Positions 24,709 through 34,499 of a stretch of 64,000 nucleotides of DNA are shown here, one piece after another. The stretch lies in the NCBI RefSeq assembly GCF_019091085.1, contig NZ_JAGXJY010000012.1:1-64000 (forward strand), in the 5' to 3' direction. Below the pieces are notes generated by a model. It ran no database searches, was not told where the DNA came from, and saw only the letters and a program-made list of their open reading frames with translations. The translations under genes were made by a program, and so were the position numbers. The first letter of the stretch is position 1; the number at the start of each line of letters is the position of its first letter. This DNA is from Mesorhizobium sp. GbtcB19 (GTDB lineage: Bacteria; Pseudomonadota; Alphaproteobacteria; Rhizobiales; Rhizobiaceae).

Positions 24709-27237
24709 ATGTCTCGGGAGACGTTCAATCGGCGAGTCTCGAGTATGACATCCATGCGCTTTCCCCGTGCCAATCATTCCGGCGATTCCGCCCACGGCAA
24801 CGACGACGATCACCGTCGTGCGGAGGAAGGCGGGCGCCGGGTCGCGGCCCCGCAGACACAGCCGCGGGCAGGGCAGGTCGTGACCTTGCGGGCCTCGGTC
24901 GAGGGCGAATCGGATGCCGCTCGCGGCGCCTCGTTCGATTCGGCCGATGGCGGCGAGTTCGGCCGCCCGGCCTGGCAGGATTATTTCTTCCTTGCGCCAA
25001 ATGTGCGCTTCACCCGCACGCCGGACACCGATCTTGCCAAGCGAACCGCTCCGCACACGGAAGACTCCGCGCAGAACAAGACACCCCTCCGCGAACCCGT
25101 CCGGCCAGTGCCGCCGGCCCCGGCGTCGATCAATCCAGTCCGGCCGATCCCGGCAGGCGCGGCCGCTCGCACTGTCGCGCCGTTGCAAGTCAAACCGGTC
25201 CGCGCAGCTCCCGCGGTCGCCCCTGTTGCCCCCGCCGCTCCGGTTGTGCCGCCCCAGGTTGCCGTCGCTCCGGCGCCAAAACCACGCCCGTCCGGATTGC
25301 GGTGGTCCTATCTGTCCGACCATGCCTTCTTCGAGTTCGGCATGCCCTTCCTCGCCGAGCGTCTGGCGCGGGCGCGGGCGAACGAAGCGGGACAGGCGCC
25401 CGTCGCCCCGGCGCAGCCCGTCCAGACGATGCCGGCGCATCGTCCGGCGGCGCAGCCGGTCCAGCCCCGCGCCGCTTTCCTGGGCGAAGCGACGTCGTTT
25501 TACCGCGTCATCGAGTGGCGCTCCAATGTAGGAGACTCAATCGCCGCACCGACGCCGGTACCGGCTTCGGTCGCCACCCAACCGGCACCTGCCGAGGCTA
25601 TGCCGATTTCAACCCCGGCAAGCGCAAGGAAAGCCAGGCAGGCGCCCTCACTGCCCATCGCCGGCGAGGTCGTGCCGCTGCCGGCGTCCGCCGGCTACGA
25701 GCTTCCTTCAGAAGATCTTTTGCAGATGCCGCCCGAGGGCCAGGGCTTCTACATGTCGCAGGAGCGGATGGAGCAGAACGCCGACTTGCTCGAAAGCGTG
25801 CTGGAGGATTTCGGTGTCAAGGGCGAGATCATCCATGTCCGCCCCGGCCCCGTCGTCACGCTCTACGAGTTCGAGCCGGCGCCGGGGGTGAAATCCAGCC
25901 GCGTCATCGGCCTGGCCGACGACATCGCCCGTTCCATGTCGGCCATCTCGGCCCGCGTCGCCGTGGTGCCGGGCCGCAATGTCATCGGCATCGAGCTCCC
26001 CAACGAAACGCGCGAGACGGTCTATTTCCGCGAGCTGATCGGATCGGCCGGCTTCCGCAACACCTCCTGCAAGCTGGCGCTCGGCCTTGGCAAGACGATC
26101 GGCGGCGAGCCGGTCATCGCCGAACTCGCCAAGATGCCGCATCTGCTGGTGGCCGGCACCACCGGTTCCGGCAAGTCGGTCGCCATCAACACCATGATCC
26201 TGTCGCTGCTCTACCGGATGAAGCCGGAGGAATGCCGCCTCATCATGGTCGACCCCAAGATGCTGGAGCTGTCCGTCTATGACGGCATCCCGCATCTTTT
26301 GACGCCGGTCGTCACCGACCCGAAGAAGGCGGTCACCGCGCTGAAATGGGCGGTGCGCGAGATGGAGGACCGCTACCGCAAGATGGCGCGCCTCGGCGTG
26401 CGCAACATCGACGGCTACAACCAGCGCGCCGCCGGCGCCCGTGACAAGGGCGAAGTCGTGACCATGCAGGTGCAGGTGGGCTTCGAGAAGGGCACCGGCG
26501 AGCCGCTGTTCGAGGAACGCACGATCGACCTCGCGCCTATGCCCTATATCGTCATCATCGTCGACGAGATGGCCGACCTGATGATGGTGGCCGGCAAGGA
26601 GATCGAAGGCGCCATCCAGCGGCTGGCGCAGATGGCGCGCGCTGCCGGCATTCATCTGATCATGGCCACGCAGCGCCCGTCGGTCGACGTCATCACCGGC
26701 ACCATCAAGGCGAATTTCCCGACCCGCATCTCTTTCCAGGTTACGTCGAAGATCGACAGTCGCACGATCCTCGGCGAGCAGGGCGCCGAGCAACTGCTCG
26801 GCCAGGGCGACATGCTGCACATGGCCGGCGGCGGGCGCATTTCGCGCGTGCACGGTCCCTTCGTTTCCGACCTCGAGGTCGAGCACGTCGTGGCGCACCT
26901 GAAAGCGCAAGGGCGCCCCGAATATCTCGACACCGTCACCGCCGACGAGGAGGAGGCTGAGGAGGCGGCCGACAGCGGTCCGGTCTTCGACAAGGGTTCG
27001 GTCGCCGAGGAGGACGGCGACGCCCTCTTTGAGGAAGCGGTCAAAGTGGTCAAGCGCGACAAGAAATGCTCGACCTCCTACATCCAGCGTCGGCTCGGCG
27101 TCGGCTACAATCGCGCCGCCTCGCTGGTCGAGCGCATGGAAAAGGAAGGCCTGGTCGGCGCGCCCAACCATGTCGGCAAGCGCGAGATCCTCACCGGCCG
27201 GCGCGACCGCGAGCCCGAGCGCGAAGAGACGGACTGA
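24709..27237 (+). CDS. FtsK/SpoIIIE-type DNA translocase without membrane domain
   Basis: 842 residues. About 330 N-terminal residues are Pro/Ala-rich, low-complexity linker with no hydrophobic helices, unlike standard FtsK with four. The motor follows: alpha-beta RecA-like core with Walker [14 protein letters not shown] (about 484-496), Walker [13 protein letters not shown] (about 618) and the [13 protein letters not shown] segment. The C-terminal gamma winged helix (about 780-835) includes [22 protein letters not shown], which reads KOPS sites. Some alphaproteobacteria carry a second FtsK paralogue; this may be that one. Start choices include ATG 24745. Confidence 0.92.
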   Translation: MSRETFNRRVSSMTSMRFPRANHSGDSAHGNDDDHRRAEEGGRRVAAPQTQPRAGQVVTLRASVEGESDAARGASFDSADGGEFGRPAWQDYFFLAPNVRFTRTPDTDLAKRTAPHTEDSAQNKTPLREPVRPVPPAPASINPVRPIPAGAAARTVAPLQVKPVRAAPAVAPVAPAAPVVPPQVAVAPAPKPRPSGLRWSYLSDHAFFEFGMPFLAERLARARANEAGQAPVAPAQPVQTMPAHRPAAQPVQPRAAFLGEATSFYRVIEWRSNVGDSIAAPTPVPASVATQPAPAEAMPISTPASARKARQAPSLPIAGEVVPLPASAGYELPSEDLLQMPPEGQGFYMSQERMEQNADLLESVLEDFGVKGEIIHVRPGPVVTLYEFEPAPGVKSSRVIGLADDIARSMSAISARVAVVPGRNVIGIELPNETRETVYFRELIGSAGFRNTSCKLALGLGKTIGGEPVIAELAKMPHLLVAGTTGSGKSVAINTMILSLLYRMKPEECRLIMVDPKMLELSVYDGIPHLLTPVVTDPKKAVTALKWAVREMEDRYRKMARLGVRNIDGYNQRAAGARDKGEVVTMQVQVGFEKGTGEPLFEERTIDLAPMPYIVIIVDEMADLMMVAGKEIEGAIQRLAQMARAAGIHLIMATQRPSVDVITGTIKANFPTRISFQVTSKIDSRTILGEQGAEQLLGQGDMLHMAGGGRISRVHGPFVSDLEVEHVVAHLKAQGRPEYLDTVTADEEEAEEAADSGPVFDKGSVAEEDGDALFEEAVKVVKRDKKCSTSYIQRRLGVGYNRAASLVERMEKEGLVGAPNHVGKREILTGRRDREPEREETD

Positions 27238-27400
27238 TCTCTGACGGGTCGGCCGGCGTCAGCTGCCGTTCAACATCACCCACGAGGCATACCGAACGCC
27301 AGCTTGACCTGACGGCCCCGAGGCTCAAACATTTAAGGCGGGCCTCGACGGATCATTGGGCCGCAAGGAAGATGGGCTCGGCGTGACAGGCAGGTCGGGG

Positions 27401-28216
27401 ATGGTCGATACAAAGCTGCAGAACCAGATGCGGCGCATCGTGGCGGACTTCAATGCCGGCCGCCACGATCAGGCGCGCCTGCTTTGCGAAGAGGGCCTTC
27501 GCCAGACGCCTGATGAACCGGCTCTCAACCATCTTCTTGCGGCCGTCCTGTTTGCAAAGGGAGAGGTGGCGGAGGCCCAGGCCCACATTCGTGCAAGTCT
27601 GGCGATCAGAGCCGACAACGCATCCGCTCATCTGCTCGCTGGACGGATAGCGCGGGCGGCGAAAGATTTTGAGCCGGCGCTCCACCATTTCGAGCGCGCG
27701 GCGGAATTGGCGCCCGGCGTTGCCGTGCTCATCGAGCGGGCGCGCACGCTCGATGCGGCGGGCGACCGGGGCCAGGCGTATCAGGCGTGGCGGGCGGTGA
27801 CGCACGCCGATCCTTCATCCGCCGAAGCTGCGGCGCGTCTGGGCCGCATTCTGTTTGAGGACGGCATGCCAGCCGAAGCAGCGCCTTTGCTGGAGCGCGC
27901 CGTCAAGGGCGACGCGCCCGCCTCGGCATGGTTCGACCTCGCCCTTGTCAGGCAGGATCTGCATGACCACGCGGCCGCCGCCACCGCTTATCGCAAGGCG
28001 CTGGAAAAGCGCCCGGACGATGCCGAGGCCGCGGTCAATCTAGGGGTCGCGCTTCAGGAAACAGGCGACATGGACGCCGCGATCCAAGCCTATCGAACGG
28101 CCTACCAGCAGCGCCCCGCAACACTCGGCACCATTGCGATGGCCCTGACGTCGGCACCGCATGGGCGGCTTTGGCTCGATCGCGAAGCGCTGAAGGGACT
28201 GCTCGGCGAGTTCTAA
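27401..28216 (+). CDS. tetratricopeptide-repeat protein
   Basis: About 271 residues from ATG 27401. It is made of about six to seven TPR units, for example LNHLLAAVLFAKGEVAEAQA, PALHHFERAAELAPG and AAATAYRKALEKRPDDAEAA. The last unit ends IQAYRTAYQQRP, with a short non-repeat tail. No signal peptide or membrane helix is seen. TPR proteins act as scaffolds; nothing in the neighbourhood reveals the partner. It is followed directly by a palindromic repeat. Confidence 0.85.
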   Translation: MVDTKLQNQMRRIVADFNAGRHDQARLLCEEGLRQTPDEPALNHLLAAVLFAKGEVAEAQAHIRASLAIRADNASAHLLAGRIARAAKDFEPALHHFERAAELAPGVAVLIERARTLDAAGDRGQAYQAWRAVTHADPSSAEAAARLGRILFEDGMPAEAAPLLERAVKGDAPASAWFDLALVRQDLHDHAAAATAYRKALEKRPDDAEAAVNLGVALQETGDMDAAIQAYRTAYQQRPATLGTIAMALTSAPHGRLWLDREALKGLLGEF

Positions 28217-28318
28217 AGCACGATCCCGAAAAGTGGGAACCGGTTTTCGGAGAAGATCGTGCTCCGACAAAGAGTTAGATCAGGATGGCGGTTCAACGAA
28301 ACGTCATCCTGATCTAGC
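28215..28318. repeat. two-hairpin intergenic repeat, copy F (variant stems)
   Basis: First hairpin: AGCACGATC pairs with GATCGTGCT around cgaaaagtgggaaccggttttcgg. Second: TAGATCAGGATG pairs with CATCCTGATCTA around gcggttcaacgaaac. The loop core matches copies A, B, D and G, but both stem sequences are different and still fully self-complementary. It starts at the TPR stop and ends in the 3' end of the convergent gene. Confidence 0.75.
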
Positions 28319-29015
28319 GGGAACGCTTGTCGCGAAACTGCTTCCGGTAGACGCCGGGTCTGGCAAGGACATCGGCGACGGTTTCCGCATAGGCGATCTC
28401 GCGAGCGGCATCGAAGCTTTCGAAGATGAGTTCGGGTGCTGCGCGCGGCACGGGAAAACACTGCGCGACCGGCGTGCCCTTCGGCAGAACTCCCCGGAAA
28501 TCCTGGTCGGTCCAGATCGCCGGAAAATTGATCCCGGCGTCCTGGAAATGATCCGAATCGACGACACCCGTCACCAGCCGGAAAGGAAGGTCGTCGCGGT
28601 TGACCGGGTGGGTGGCGAACAGGGACCAGCCCTCCTCCAACTCGATTGTCCAAAAACTGTTGAATTTTATCGCCGCAAGCCCGTTGGCAAATGGCGCGCC
28701 GGCGAGTTGTTCAGCGACGTGGAAGCTAAGCGGAGACCGTGGGTGACCCTTAGTTGAAGGCTCCGGGATGTCCCAGTGCCATTCGAAGGCGCCGTTCTCC
28801 ACCGTCACGTCGCATGGCAGTAGGATCATGAAGCCATGTGTCATGGCATCGACGAAGGGCGGACACTGTTTTACCGTTCGGATATCGCGGCCGTGGATCT
28901 CCGAATAGGCTTTCGACGGCATCTTGCGCAGCCAGTCAGGCAGGACCGCGCGTGCCGGCACGGGTTGCGGCAGCGTCTCGGCAAGTGCAGGGTCGCAACG
29001 GAAAACAATGCGCAT
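28314..29015 (-). CDS. conserved protein of unknown function (possibly DUF6065)
   Basis: 233 residues, soluble. Conserved-looking blocks are ARAVLPDWLRKMP near the N-terminus, TVKQCPPFVDAMTHGFMI, then FWTIELEEGWSLFATHPVNR, LPFRLVTGVVDSDHF and PKGTPVAQCFPV. I recall this pattern from DUF6065-type hypothetical proteins of rhizobia, but I am not certain. There is no signal peptide. No operon partner: engB starts its own unit 67 bp away on the same strand. Confidence 0.7.
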   Translation of the reverse strand: MRIVFRCDPALAETLPQPVPARAVLPDWLRKMPSKAYSEIHGRDIRTVKQCPPFVDAMTHGFMILLPCDVTVENGAFEWHWDIPEPSTKGHPRSPLSFHVAEQLAGAPFANGLAAIKFNSFWTIELEEGWSLFATHPVNRDDLPFRLVTGVVDSDHFQDAGINFPAIWTDQDFRGVLPKGTPVAQCFPVPRAAPELIFESFDAAREIAYAETVADVLARPGVYRKQFRDKRSR

Positions 29016-29082
29016 GGCGTCACCTAGCAGGCCGGGGAAAGTTGACGGTTTGCCCAGGCGTGGTCAATGCCCACGCCCGTTC

Positions 29083-29742
29083 TCAGCCGCCGTTCGCCAC
29101 CAGGGCGATGGCCGCGCGCAGCTCGTCCAGCCCCGCGGCTTTCTCCGACGAGGTGGCCAGCACCATTGGAAAAGCCGCCGGGCGCTTCTTGATCTTGGCC
29201 AGCGTCTGCTCGATCAACTTCGGCACGCCCGCGGCCTTGATCTTGTCGGTCTTGGTCAGCACGACCTGGTAGGACACCGCCGCCTTGTCGAGCAGCGTCA
29301 GCACTTCCTCGTCCTTGGCCTTGATGCCGTGGCGGGCGTCGATCAGCACGTAGACGCGCTTCAGCGTCACGCGGCCCTGCAGATATTCGTAGATGAGTTT
29401 CGTCCACTCATCGACCTTGTCCTTCGGCGCGCTGGCATAGCCGTAGCCCGGCATGTCGACCAGCGCCATCGGCGGCAGGTCGGCGCCCTCGCCGGAAAAC
29501 CCGTCCGGCACGAAATAGTTGAGCTCCTGCGTGCGCCCCGGCGTGTTCGAGGTGCGCGCCAGGCCTTTGTGGCCGACCAGCGCGTTGATCAGTGACGACT
29601 TGCCGACATTGGAGCGGCCGGCAAAGGCGATCTCCGGCGGGCCCTCCGGCGGCAGGAATTTCATCGACGGCACGCCGCGGATGAAGATCCACGCGCGGGT
29701 GAAGAGCTCGGTTTCGATTACGGACTTGTCGGGTGCGCTCAA
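29083..29742 (-). CDS. engB: ribosome-assembly GTPase EngB/YihA
   Basis: 219 residues from TTG 29742, with GGAGG 7 bp upstream; the TTGA overlap with the preceding acyltransferase stop also fixes this start. G1 is [13 protein letters not shown]2 TSNTPGRT, G3 DMPGYGYA, G4 TKTDK and G5 TSSEKAAG. EngB is essential for 50S subunit maturation in many bacteria. In related genomes it normally follows yidC; here the upstream gene is a CatB-like acyltransferase. Confidence 0.95.
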   Translation of the reverse strand: MSAPDKSVIETELFTRAWIFIRGVPSMKFLPPEGPPEIAFAGRSNVGKSSLINALVGHKGLARTSNTPGRTQELNYFVPDGFSGEGADLPPMALVDMPGYGYASAPKDKVDEWTKLIYEYLQGRVTLKRVYVLIDARHGIKAKDEEVLTLLDKAAVSYQVVLTKTDKIKAAGVPKLIEQTLAKIKKRPAAFPMVLATSSEKAAGLDELRAAIALVANGG

Positions 29743-30377
29743 GCCGCAGCCTCCAGCTTTGCGATGTCCGCGCCGCGAATGGCGTTGAGGTTGCGGCTGA
29801 TCTTGTCGACCGGCCAGTCCCACCAGGCCGCTTTCAACAGCCGCCGCACCGTGAATTCGTCGAAGCGCATTTTCACTATCCTTGCCGCATTGCCGGCGAC
29901 GATCGCATAAGGCGGCACGTCATGCGTGACAACCGATTTCGCAGCGACGATGGCGCCGTGGCCGATCTTGACGCCCGGCATGATCACCGCGTCCATGCCG
30001 ATCCACACGTCATTGCCGAGAATGGTGTCGCCACGGATCTCCTTCGACCAGGTCTTCGGGTCAAAACCTTCCTCCCAGCCATGGCCGAAAATGTTGAACG
30101 GATAGGTCGAGAAGCCGGACATGGCGTGGTTGGCGCCGTTCATGATGAAGCGCGCGCCCTCGGCGATGGCGCAGAATTTGCCGATGATCAACCTGTCGCC
30201 GATGAAGTCATAGTGATGCAGCACGCATTTCTCGGCGAATTTATCGGGACCGTCGGGATCGTCGTAATAGGTGAAGTCGCCGATCTCGATGTTCGGCGCA
30301 TTCACCAGCCCCTTCAGGAAGCCGACACGCGGTTGCATCGCGATCGGATGCTTGACGTTGGGGTTGGGTCCGGTCAT
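29739..30377 (-). CDS. CatB/Vat-type xenobiotic acyltransferase (left-handed beta-helix)
   Basis: 212 residues from ATG 30377. It carries the XAT-family layout: [16 protein letters not shown], the catalytic His region [18 protein letters not shown], then hexapeptide repeats [20 protein letters not shown] and the C-terminal AARIVKMRF with a terminal WWDWP motif. Homologues acetylate chloramphenicol or streptogramins, but many genomic members have unknown substrates. Its stop overlaps the TTG start of engB. Confidence 0.88.
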   Translation of the reverse strand: MTGPNPNVKHPIAMQPRVGFLKGLVNAPNIEIGDFTYYDDPDGPDKFAEKCVLHHYDFIGDRLIIGKFCAIAEGARFIMNGANHAMSGFSTYPFNIFGHGWEEGFDPKTWSKEIRGDTILGNDVWIGMDAVIMPGVKIGHGAIVAAKSVVTHDVPPYAIVAGNAARIVKMRFDEFTVRRLLKAAWWDWPVDKISRNLNAIRGADIAKLEAAA

Positions 30378-30471
30378 CGCGGTCCCTCCATGGTTTGCAG
30401 CCAGCTTTAGACGCGGCCGGCGACGTCCGCGCGCGATCAAACTAACGTGATCCTTGCGGGGCACCAACCGT

Positions 30472-30786
30472 TCAGTGGCTGCCGCGGCAGATCACGATCG
30501 GGTTCGAGAGCGCGCTGTCGAACCCGCTGCCCTGATAGACCTGGACGTTCGATGCGCCCGGCGGCAGCGAGAAGCTTCCCTCGACGATTTTCTGGTCGCC
30601 GGCCGTCGTGTGCAGAGCCCAGCTGAAGGTGCAGAATTGCGCGGGCGCCTTGGGTTGCACGTGGCTGCAGTTGAGCTGCGCGCCGCCGAGCATCGCCGCC
30701 CCGCCGCAGCTCACCGCGTCCTTCGCCGCGGCCGGAAAAGCGTATCCCGTCAGCAGCGCCAGCATGGTGATCTTGAGCCGGTTCAT
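30472..30786 (-). CDS. small secreted protein of unknown function
   Basis: 104 residues from ATG 30786. The signal peptide (MNRLKITMLALLTGYAFPAAA) is followed by an 80-residue mature domain with four Cys (in VSCGGAA, LNCSHV, QFCTFS and VICRGS), which may form two disulfides. The mature part looks beta-rich. I do not recognise it. It lies upstream of the acyltransferase gene on the same strand. Confidence 0.65.
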   Translation of the reverse strand: MNRLKITMLALLTGYAFPAAAKDAVSCGGAAMLGGAQLNCSHVQPKAPAQFCTFSWALHTTAGDQKIVEGSFSLPPGASNVQVYQGSGFDSALSNPIVICRGSH

Positions 30787-30951
30787 CGTCTTTGTCCTTG
30801 CCGCGAACCAGGCCGGTCCGGCCGGAATCTGGCCCATGCGATTTTTTTACCAAGCGCCTTAGTCGGTCTTGCGCGGCGCGTCCAGCAGGATTATGTGCAT
30901 GATGATAATAAGCATGCTCACGAAAAGTTGTCGCCGACTCGCTGACCTCCC

Positions 30952-31083
30952 ATGTCTACCTCATCCAGCATCAGCTTCGTGCTGCACGACGTCGCGCGCC
31001 TGTCCGGAACACGCTTGACCAATTCCAATCTGCTCGAGGCCCGCGCCCAGCCGGCCGTCGACCGGGAGAAAGTCCATGTCTGA
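30952..31083 (+). pseudogene. possible MarR regulator relic upstream of efflux operon
   Basis: A 43-codon frame from ATG 30952 to TGA 31083 begins STSSSISFVLHDVARL, which matches the N-terminus of rhizobial MarR regulators (LHDVARLLRKRF-type). It then loses similarity, while another frame reads VRNTLDQFQSARG, like the expected continuation. The rest of the regulator, about 100 codons with the HTH, is absent because the HlyD-like gene starts at 31076. The call is an inference from resemblance. Confidence 0.4.
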
Positions 31084-32368
31084 AGGAACCTCACCCAGAA
31101 AGCCCGCCGACGAAGACATTGTCGGCGAAAGAGTAAGCGACCAGGTCATCCGCCTGGACAGCCAGCGCGAGCAAAGGCGCGGCAATCCGCCTGTCGTCGA
31201 AGATGACGAGCTGGAAGCGCCGGTCGCTCCCGAGCCGGCAACGCTGGAGGCGCCCTCGACGCAGCCGAAGCCGGCTGCCGTCACCATCGCGCCGCCGGCC
31301 CCCGCCAAGCCGCGCCGCAGCCTGACGCGGCCGATCCTGTTTGCGCTGCTCCCGGTCGCGCTGGTGGCCGGCGGCTATTACTACGTCGTCGGCGGCCAGG
31401 TCATGACCACCGACAACGCCTATATCCAGGCGCAGTCGCTCGGGGTCTCCACCGACGTATCCGGCACCGTCGACGAGATCGACGTGCACGACAACCAGGC
31501 GGTGAAGAAGGGCGACGTGCTCTTCCGGCTGCGGCCGGCGTCTTTCGAGACCGCGCTTGAAGGCGCGAGGGCGCAGCTCGGCACCGTGCGCAACCAGGTG
31601 CTGACCTTGCAGGCAAGCTACCAGCAGTCGCTGGCTTCGATCGATCAGGCTGAGGCCGACATCCCCTATTACGAGTCCGCCTTCCAGCGTCAGCAGGACC
31701 TGCTCAAGACCTCGACCGCCTCCAAGGCCACCTTCGACAGCGCCCAGCATGATCTCGTCGCCGCCCGCCAGAAGGTGACCGTCGCCAAGGCGCAGGCGCA
31801 GGCGATGCTTGCCCAGCTCGGCGGCGACGCCAGCCAGCCGGTCGAGAAGAACCCGTTCTACCTGCAGGCCCAGTCGGCGGTGGATGATGCACAGCGCAAC
31901 CTCAACGACTCCGTCGTCAAGGCGCCGTTCGACGGCGTCGTCACCAATGTCGATGCGCTGCAGGTCGGCAAGTATTTGCCGGCCTCGCAGCCAGCCTTCA
32001 GCCTGGTGTCGTCGACCGACATCTGGATCGCCGCCGAGCCGAAGGAAACCGAGCTCACCTATGTGCGGCCCGGCCAGACGGCGACGATCAGCATCGACGG
32101 CTATCCGGGCGCGGTCTGGCACGGCACCGTCGGCTCGATCAGCCCGGCCTCGTCGTCCAGCTTCTCACTGCTGCCGGCGCAAAACACCAGCGGCAACTGG
32201 GTCAAGGTCGTGCAGCGCATCCCGATGCGGGTGACGATCGATGATCCGCAGGGCAAGCCGCCGCTGCGCGGCGGCATGAGCGCCGTCGTCAGCATCGATA
32301 CCGGCCATGCCCGCGGCCTGCCCGATTTCGTCACCGACCTCCTCAAGCGCTTCGGACAAAAGTCATGA
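31076..32368 (+). CDS. EmrA/HlyD-family efflux adaptor (second system)
   Basis: 430 residues. A polar/Pro-rich N-terminus (to about 80), one membrane helix (about 86-104), a lipoyl half with MTTDNAYIQAQSLGVSTDVSG, an alpha-hairpin coiled coil (about 155-260), a second lipoyl half VVKAPFDGVVTNVDAL and a beta domain. It is longer than the paralogue at 22496 and overlaps the following MFS gene by 4 bp (ATGA). It forms an inner-membrane efflux unit with that MFS protein. Confidence 0.93.
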   Translation: MSEGTSPRKPADEDIVGERVSDQVIRLDSQREQRRGNPPVVEDDELEAPVAPEPATLEAPSTQPKPAAVTIAPPAPAKPRRSLTRPILFALLPVALVAGGYYYVVGGQVMTTDNAYIQAQSLGVSTDVSGTVDEIDVHDNQAVKKGDVLFRLRPASFETALEGARAQLGTVRNQVLTLQASYQQSLASIDQAEADIPYYESAFQRQQDLLKTSTASKATFDSAQHDLVAARQKVTVAKAQAQAMLAQLGGDASQPVEKNPFYLQAQSAVDDAQRNLNDSVVKAPFDGVVTNVDALQVGKYLPASQPAFSLVSSTDIWIAAEPKETELTYVRPGQTATISIDGYPGAVWHGTVGSISPASSSSFSLLPAQNTSGNWVKVVQRIPMRVTIDDPQGKPPLRGGMSAVVSIDTGHARGLPDFVTDLLKRFGQKS

Positions 32369-33909
32369 CCACCGCTTCCGCGACAGGCGCGCCCGTTGTC
32401 GCCAATCGCGGCGCCATCACCGCTTGCGTGATCCTGGCGGTCATCATGCAGGCGCTGGACACAACCATCGCCAATGTGGCGCTGCCCTACATTCAGGGCA
32501 GCGTCTCGGCGAGCGCCGACCAGATCAACTGGGTGCTCACCTCCTATATCGTCGCCGCCGCGGTGATGACGCCGCCATCCGGCTACCTCGCCAACCGCTT
32601 CGGCCGCAAGCGCATCCTTCTGGTGGCGATCACCGGATTCGTGGTGGCCTCGGTGCTGTGCGGCTTCGCGCAGTCGCTGCCGCAGATCGTCGGCTTCCGC
32701 CTGTTGCAGGGGCTGTTCGGCGCGGCACTCGTGCCGCTGTCGCAGTCGATCCTGCTCGACATCTACAGCGTCGAGGAGCGCGGCTCGGCCATGGCGCTGT
32801 TCGGCGTCTCGGTCATGGTCGGCCCGGTGCTCGGCCCGGTCATCGGCGGCTGGCTGACCGAGAACGTCTCCTGGCGCTGGGTGTTCTACATCAACGTGCC
32901 GATCGGCCTGCTGGCCTTCGCCGGCGTCTCGATGTTCGTCCAGGAAACCAAGCTCGACCTCAAGGCGCGGCTCGACTGGCTGGGCTTCGGCATGCTCAGC
33001 CTCGCCATCGCGTCGCTGCAGATGTTCCTCGACCGCGGCGAGCAGCTCAACTGGTTCTCCTCGGCGGAAATCATCGTCGAGGCGCTGGTCTGCGCGTCGG
33101 CCTTCTACATCTTCATCGTCCACACCTTCACCGCGCGCGACACCTTCGTGAACCCAAAACTGTTCCTCGACCGCAACTTCGCCGTCGGCATGATCTTCAT
33201 CTTCATCATCGGCATCACCTATCTCGCCTCGCTGGCACTGATGACACCCTATCTGCAGACGCTGATGGGTTATCCGGTGGTGACGGCGGGCATTGTCATG
33301 GGGCCGCGCGGCCTCGGCACCATGGCCTGCATGTTCCTCGTCGGCCGTCTTGTCGGCAAGGTCGACACGCGCTGGCTGCTGTTCATCGGCCTCGCGATCA
33401 CCGCCTGGGCGATGTACGACATGACCGGCTGGACGCCGGACGTGTCGCAATGGACGATCATCAGCACCGGCTTCGTCCAGGGCGCTGGCTTGGGCTTCCT
33501 GTTCGTGCCGCTCACCACCATCACATTCGCCACGCTGGCGCCGGAGCGGCGCGCCGAGGGCACCGGCCTTTACAACCTGTCGCGCAACATCGGCTCCAGC
33601 GTCGGCATCTCGGTGGTCTCGGCGCTGCTGACGCAGAACCAGCAGATCAACCATGCCAACATCGCCGACTATGTGACGCCGTACAATCCGGCGTTCGCCG
33701 ACCCGGCGATCTCGCAGGCGCTGAGCCCTTACACCGCCGCCGGCCGCGCCGCGCTCGACGGCCTGGTCACGCTGCAGGCGACGATCATCTCCTATGTCGA
33801 CGACTTCAAGCTGATGATGATTCTGTCGCTGGCCGCCATCCCGCTGGTGCTTCTGCTGCGCAAGCCCGGCACGCCGGCCAAGGTCGACCACAGCGCTGTC
33901 ATGGAGTGA
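32365..33909 (+). CDS. DHA2-family efflux MFS permease (second EmrB-like)
   Basis: 514 residues, about 14 membrane helices. Helix-1 motif MQALDTTIANVALPYIQG, helix-2 WVLTSYIVAAAVMTPPSGYL, motif A NRFGRKRILL and motif C VMVGPVLGPVIGGWL are clear. It is translationally coupled to the adaptor gene in front. There is no dedicated regulator next to it other than the apparent MarR relic. The substrate is unknown. Confidence 0.94.
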   Translation: MTTASATGAPVVANRGAITACVILAVIMQALDTTIANVALPYIQGSVSASADQINWVLTSYIVAAAVMTPPSGYLANRFGRKRILLVAITGFVVASVLCGFAQSLPQIVGFRLLQGLFGAALVPLSQSILLDIYSVEERGSAMALFGVSVMVGPVLGPVIGGWLTENVSWRWVFYINVPIGLLAFAGVSMFVQETKLDLKARLDWLGFGMLSLAIASLQMFLDRGEQLNWFSSAEIIVEALVCASAFYIFIVHTFTARDTFVNPKLFLDRNFAVGMIFIFIIGITYLASLALMTPYLQTLMGYPVVTAGIVMGPRGLGTMACMFLVGRLVGKVDTRWLLFIGLAITAWAMYDMTGWTPDVSQWTIISTGFVQGAGLGFLFVPLTTITFATLAPERRAEGTGLYNLSRNIGSSVGISVVSALLTQNQQINHANIADYVTPYNPAFADPAISQALSPYTAAGRAALDGLVTLQATIISYVDDFKLMMILSLAAIPLVLLLRKPGTPAKVDHSAVME

Positions 33910-33925
33910 GGTTTCTCGGGAAAGG

Positions 33926-33952
33926 ACCGGGGTCCCGCCGTGGGACCCCGGT
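33926..33952 (+). terminator. strong stem-loop after the efflux operon
   Basis: ACCGGGGTCCC (33926-33936) and GGGACCCCGGT (33942-33952) form a perfect 11-bp stem with a GCCGT loop, 17 bp after the MFS stop. No T-run follows, so termination would be Rho-assisted, or the hairpin protects the 3' end. Confidence 0.6.
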
Positions 33953-34248
33953 CTGCCGGACGACCTCCCAAACACCGGCGTCGCTGCGCCGGAAGCCGTC
34001 CGGCCTTTTAGGGAGGACTGGATTCCATACGGAGCGACCCGGCTTGGAGTTTCAGGAACTCCTGATAAATTTGCCGAAAATTATTCCCGCCGCCGACGGA
34101 TCGGGGGCTATCACGCATGGGTTTATCGGCGAACGCCAACGCAAAGCCGCCGATCAAGGCATGCCGGCTACCTCAACGCGGAAAGCCGTACGCGATCACC
34201 TTGCCCGAATGGCGCCGACGTTGGAGATTGTCCGAAATCCCCCGTGAC
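33953..34248. other. gene-free stretch between efflux operon and mosaic repeat
   Basis: About 300 bp with no supported gene. Short open frames here have no Shine-Dalgarno and no recognisable product, and codon texture differs from real genes. It may be decayed sequence. Confidence 0.4.
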
Positions 34249-34410
34249 GTCGTCATCCTCGGGCTTGACCCGAGGATCCATTCCGTGACCTTTGCCGCGG
34301 AGTGTGATGGTGCAGAATTCTGTAACCGTTGCAACGCCTTGGCGTAACGGCGTGGGTTCCAGGGTCTGCGCGCGTCGCTTCGCTCCTTGCTCCGCCCTGG
34401 AATGACGACC
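34249..34410. repeat. long mosaic intergenic repeat, copy 3 (partial/variant)
   Basis: It shares ggatccattccgtgacc, gcagaattct and gtctgcgcgcgtcgcttcgc with copies at 6733 and 11312. The left end instead carries cgtcatcctcgggcttgacc with its own palindrome ccgagga. It therefore looks like a recombinant of two repeat types. It lies between the second efflux operon and yidC. Confidence 0.75.
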
Positions 34411-34451
34411 GAGCTATCGTCTCGGCAAATCGCAAAGGTCGTGAGACAACA

Positions 34452-34477
34452 AAAACCCCGGACAAGGCCGGGGTTTT
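34452..34477 (-). terminator. Rho-independent terminator after yidC
   Basis: AAAACCCCGG (34452-34461) and CCGGGGTTTT (34468-34477) pair around ACAAGG. On the minus strand the stem runs into tttttgttgtc. It lies 23 bp after the yidC stop and closes the rpmH-rnpA-yidC unit. Confidence 0.88.
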
Positions 34478-34499
34478 GGTTTGTAGCTCGGGGAGCCGG

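Noticed and set aside
34117-34347. Small gene between the efflux operon and yidC
   Set aside because: Half of it lies inside the mosaic repeat, and it has no Shine-Dalgarno and no recognisable product.
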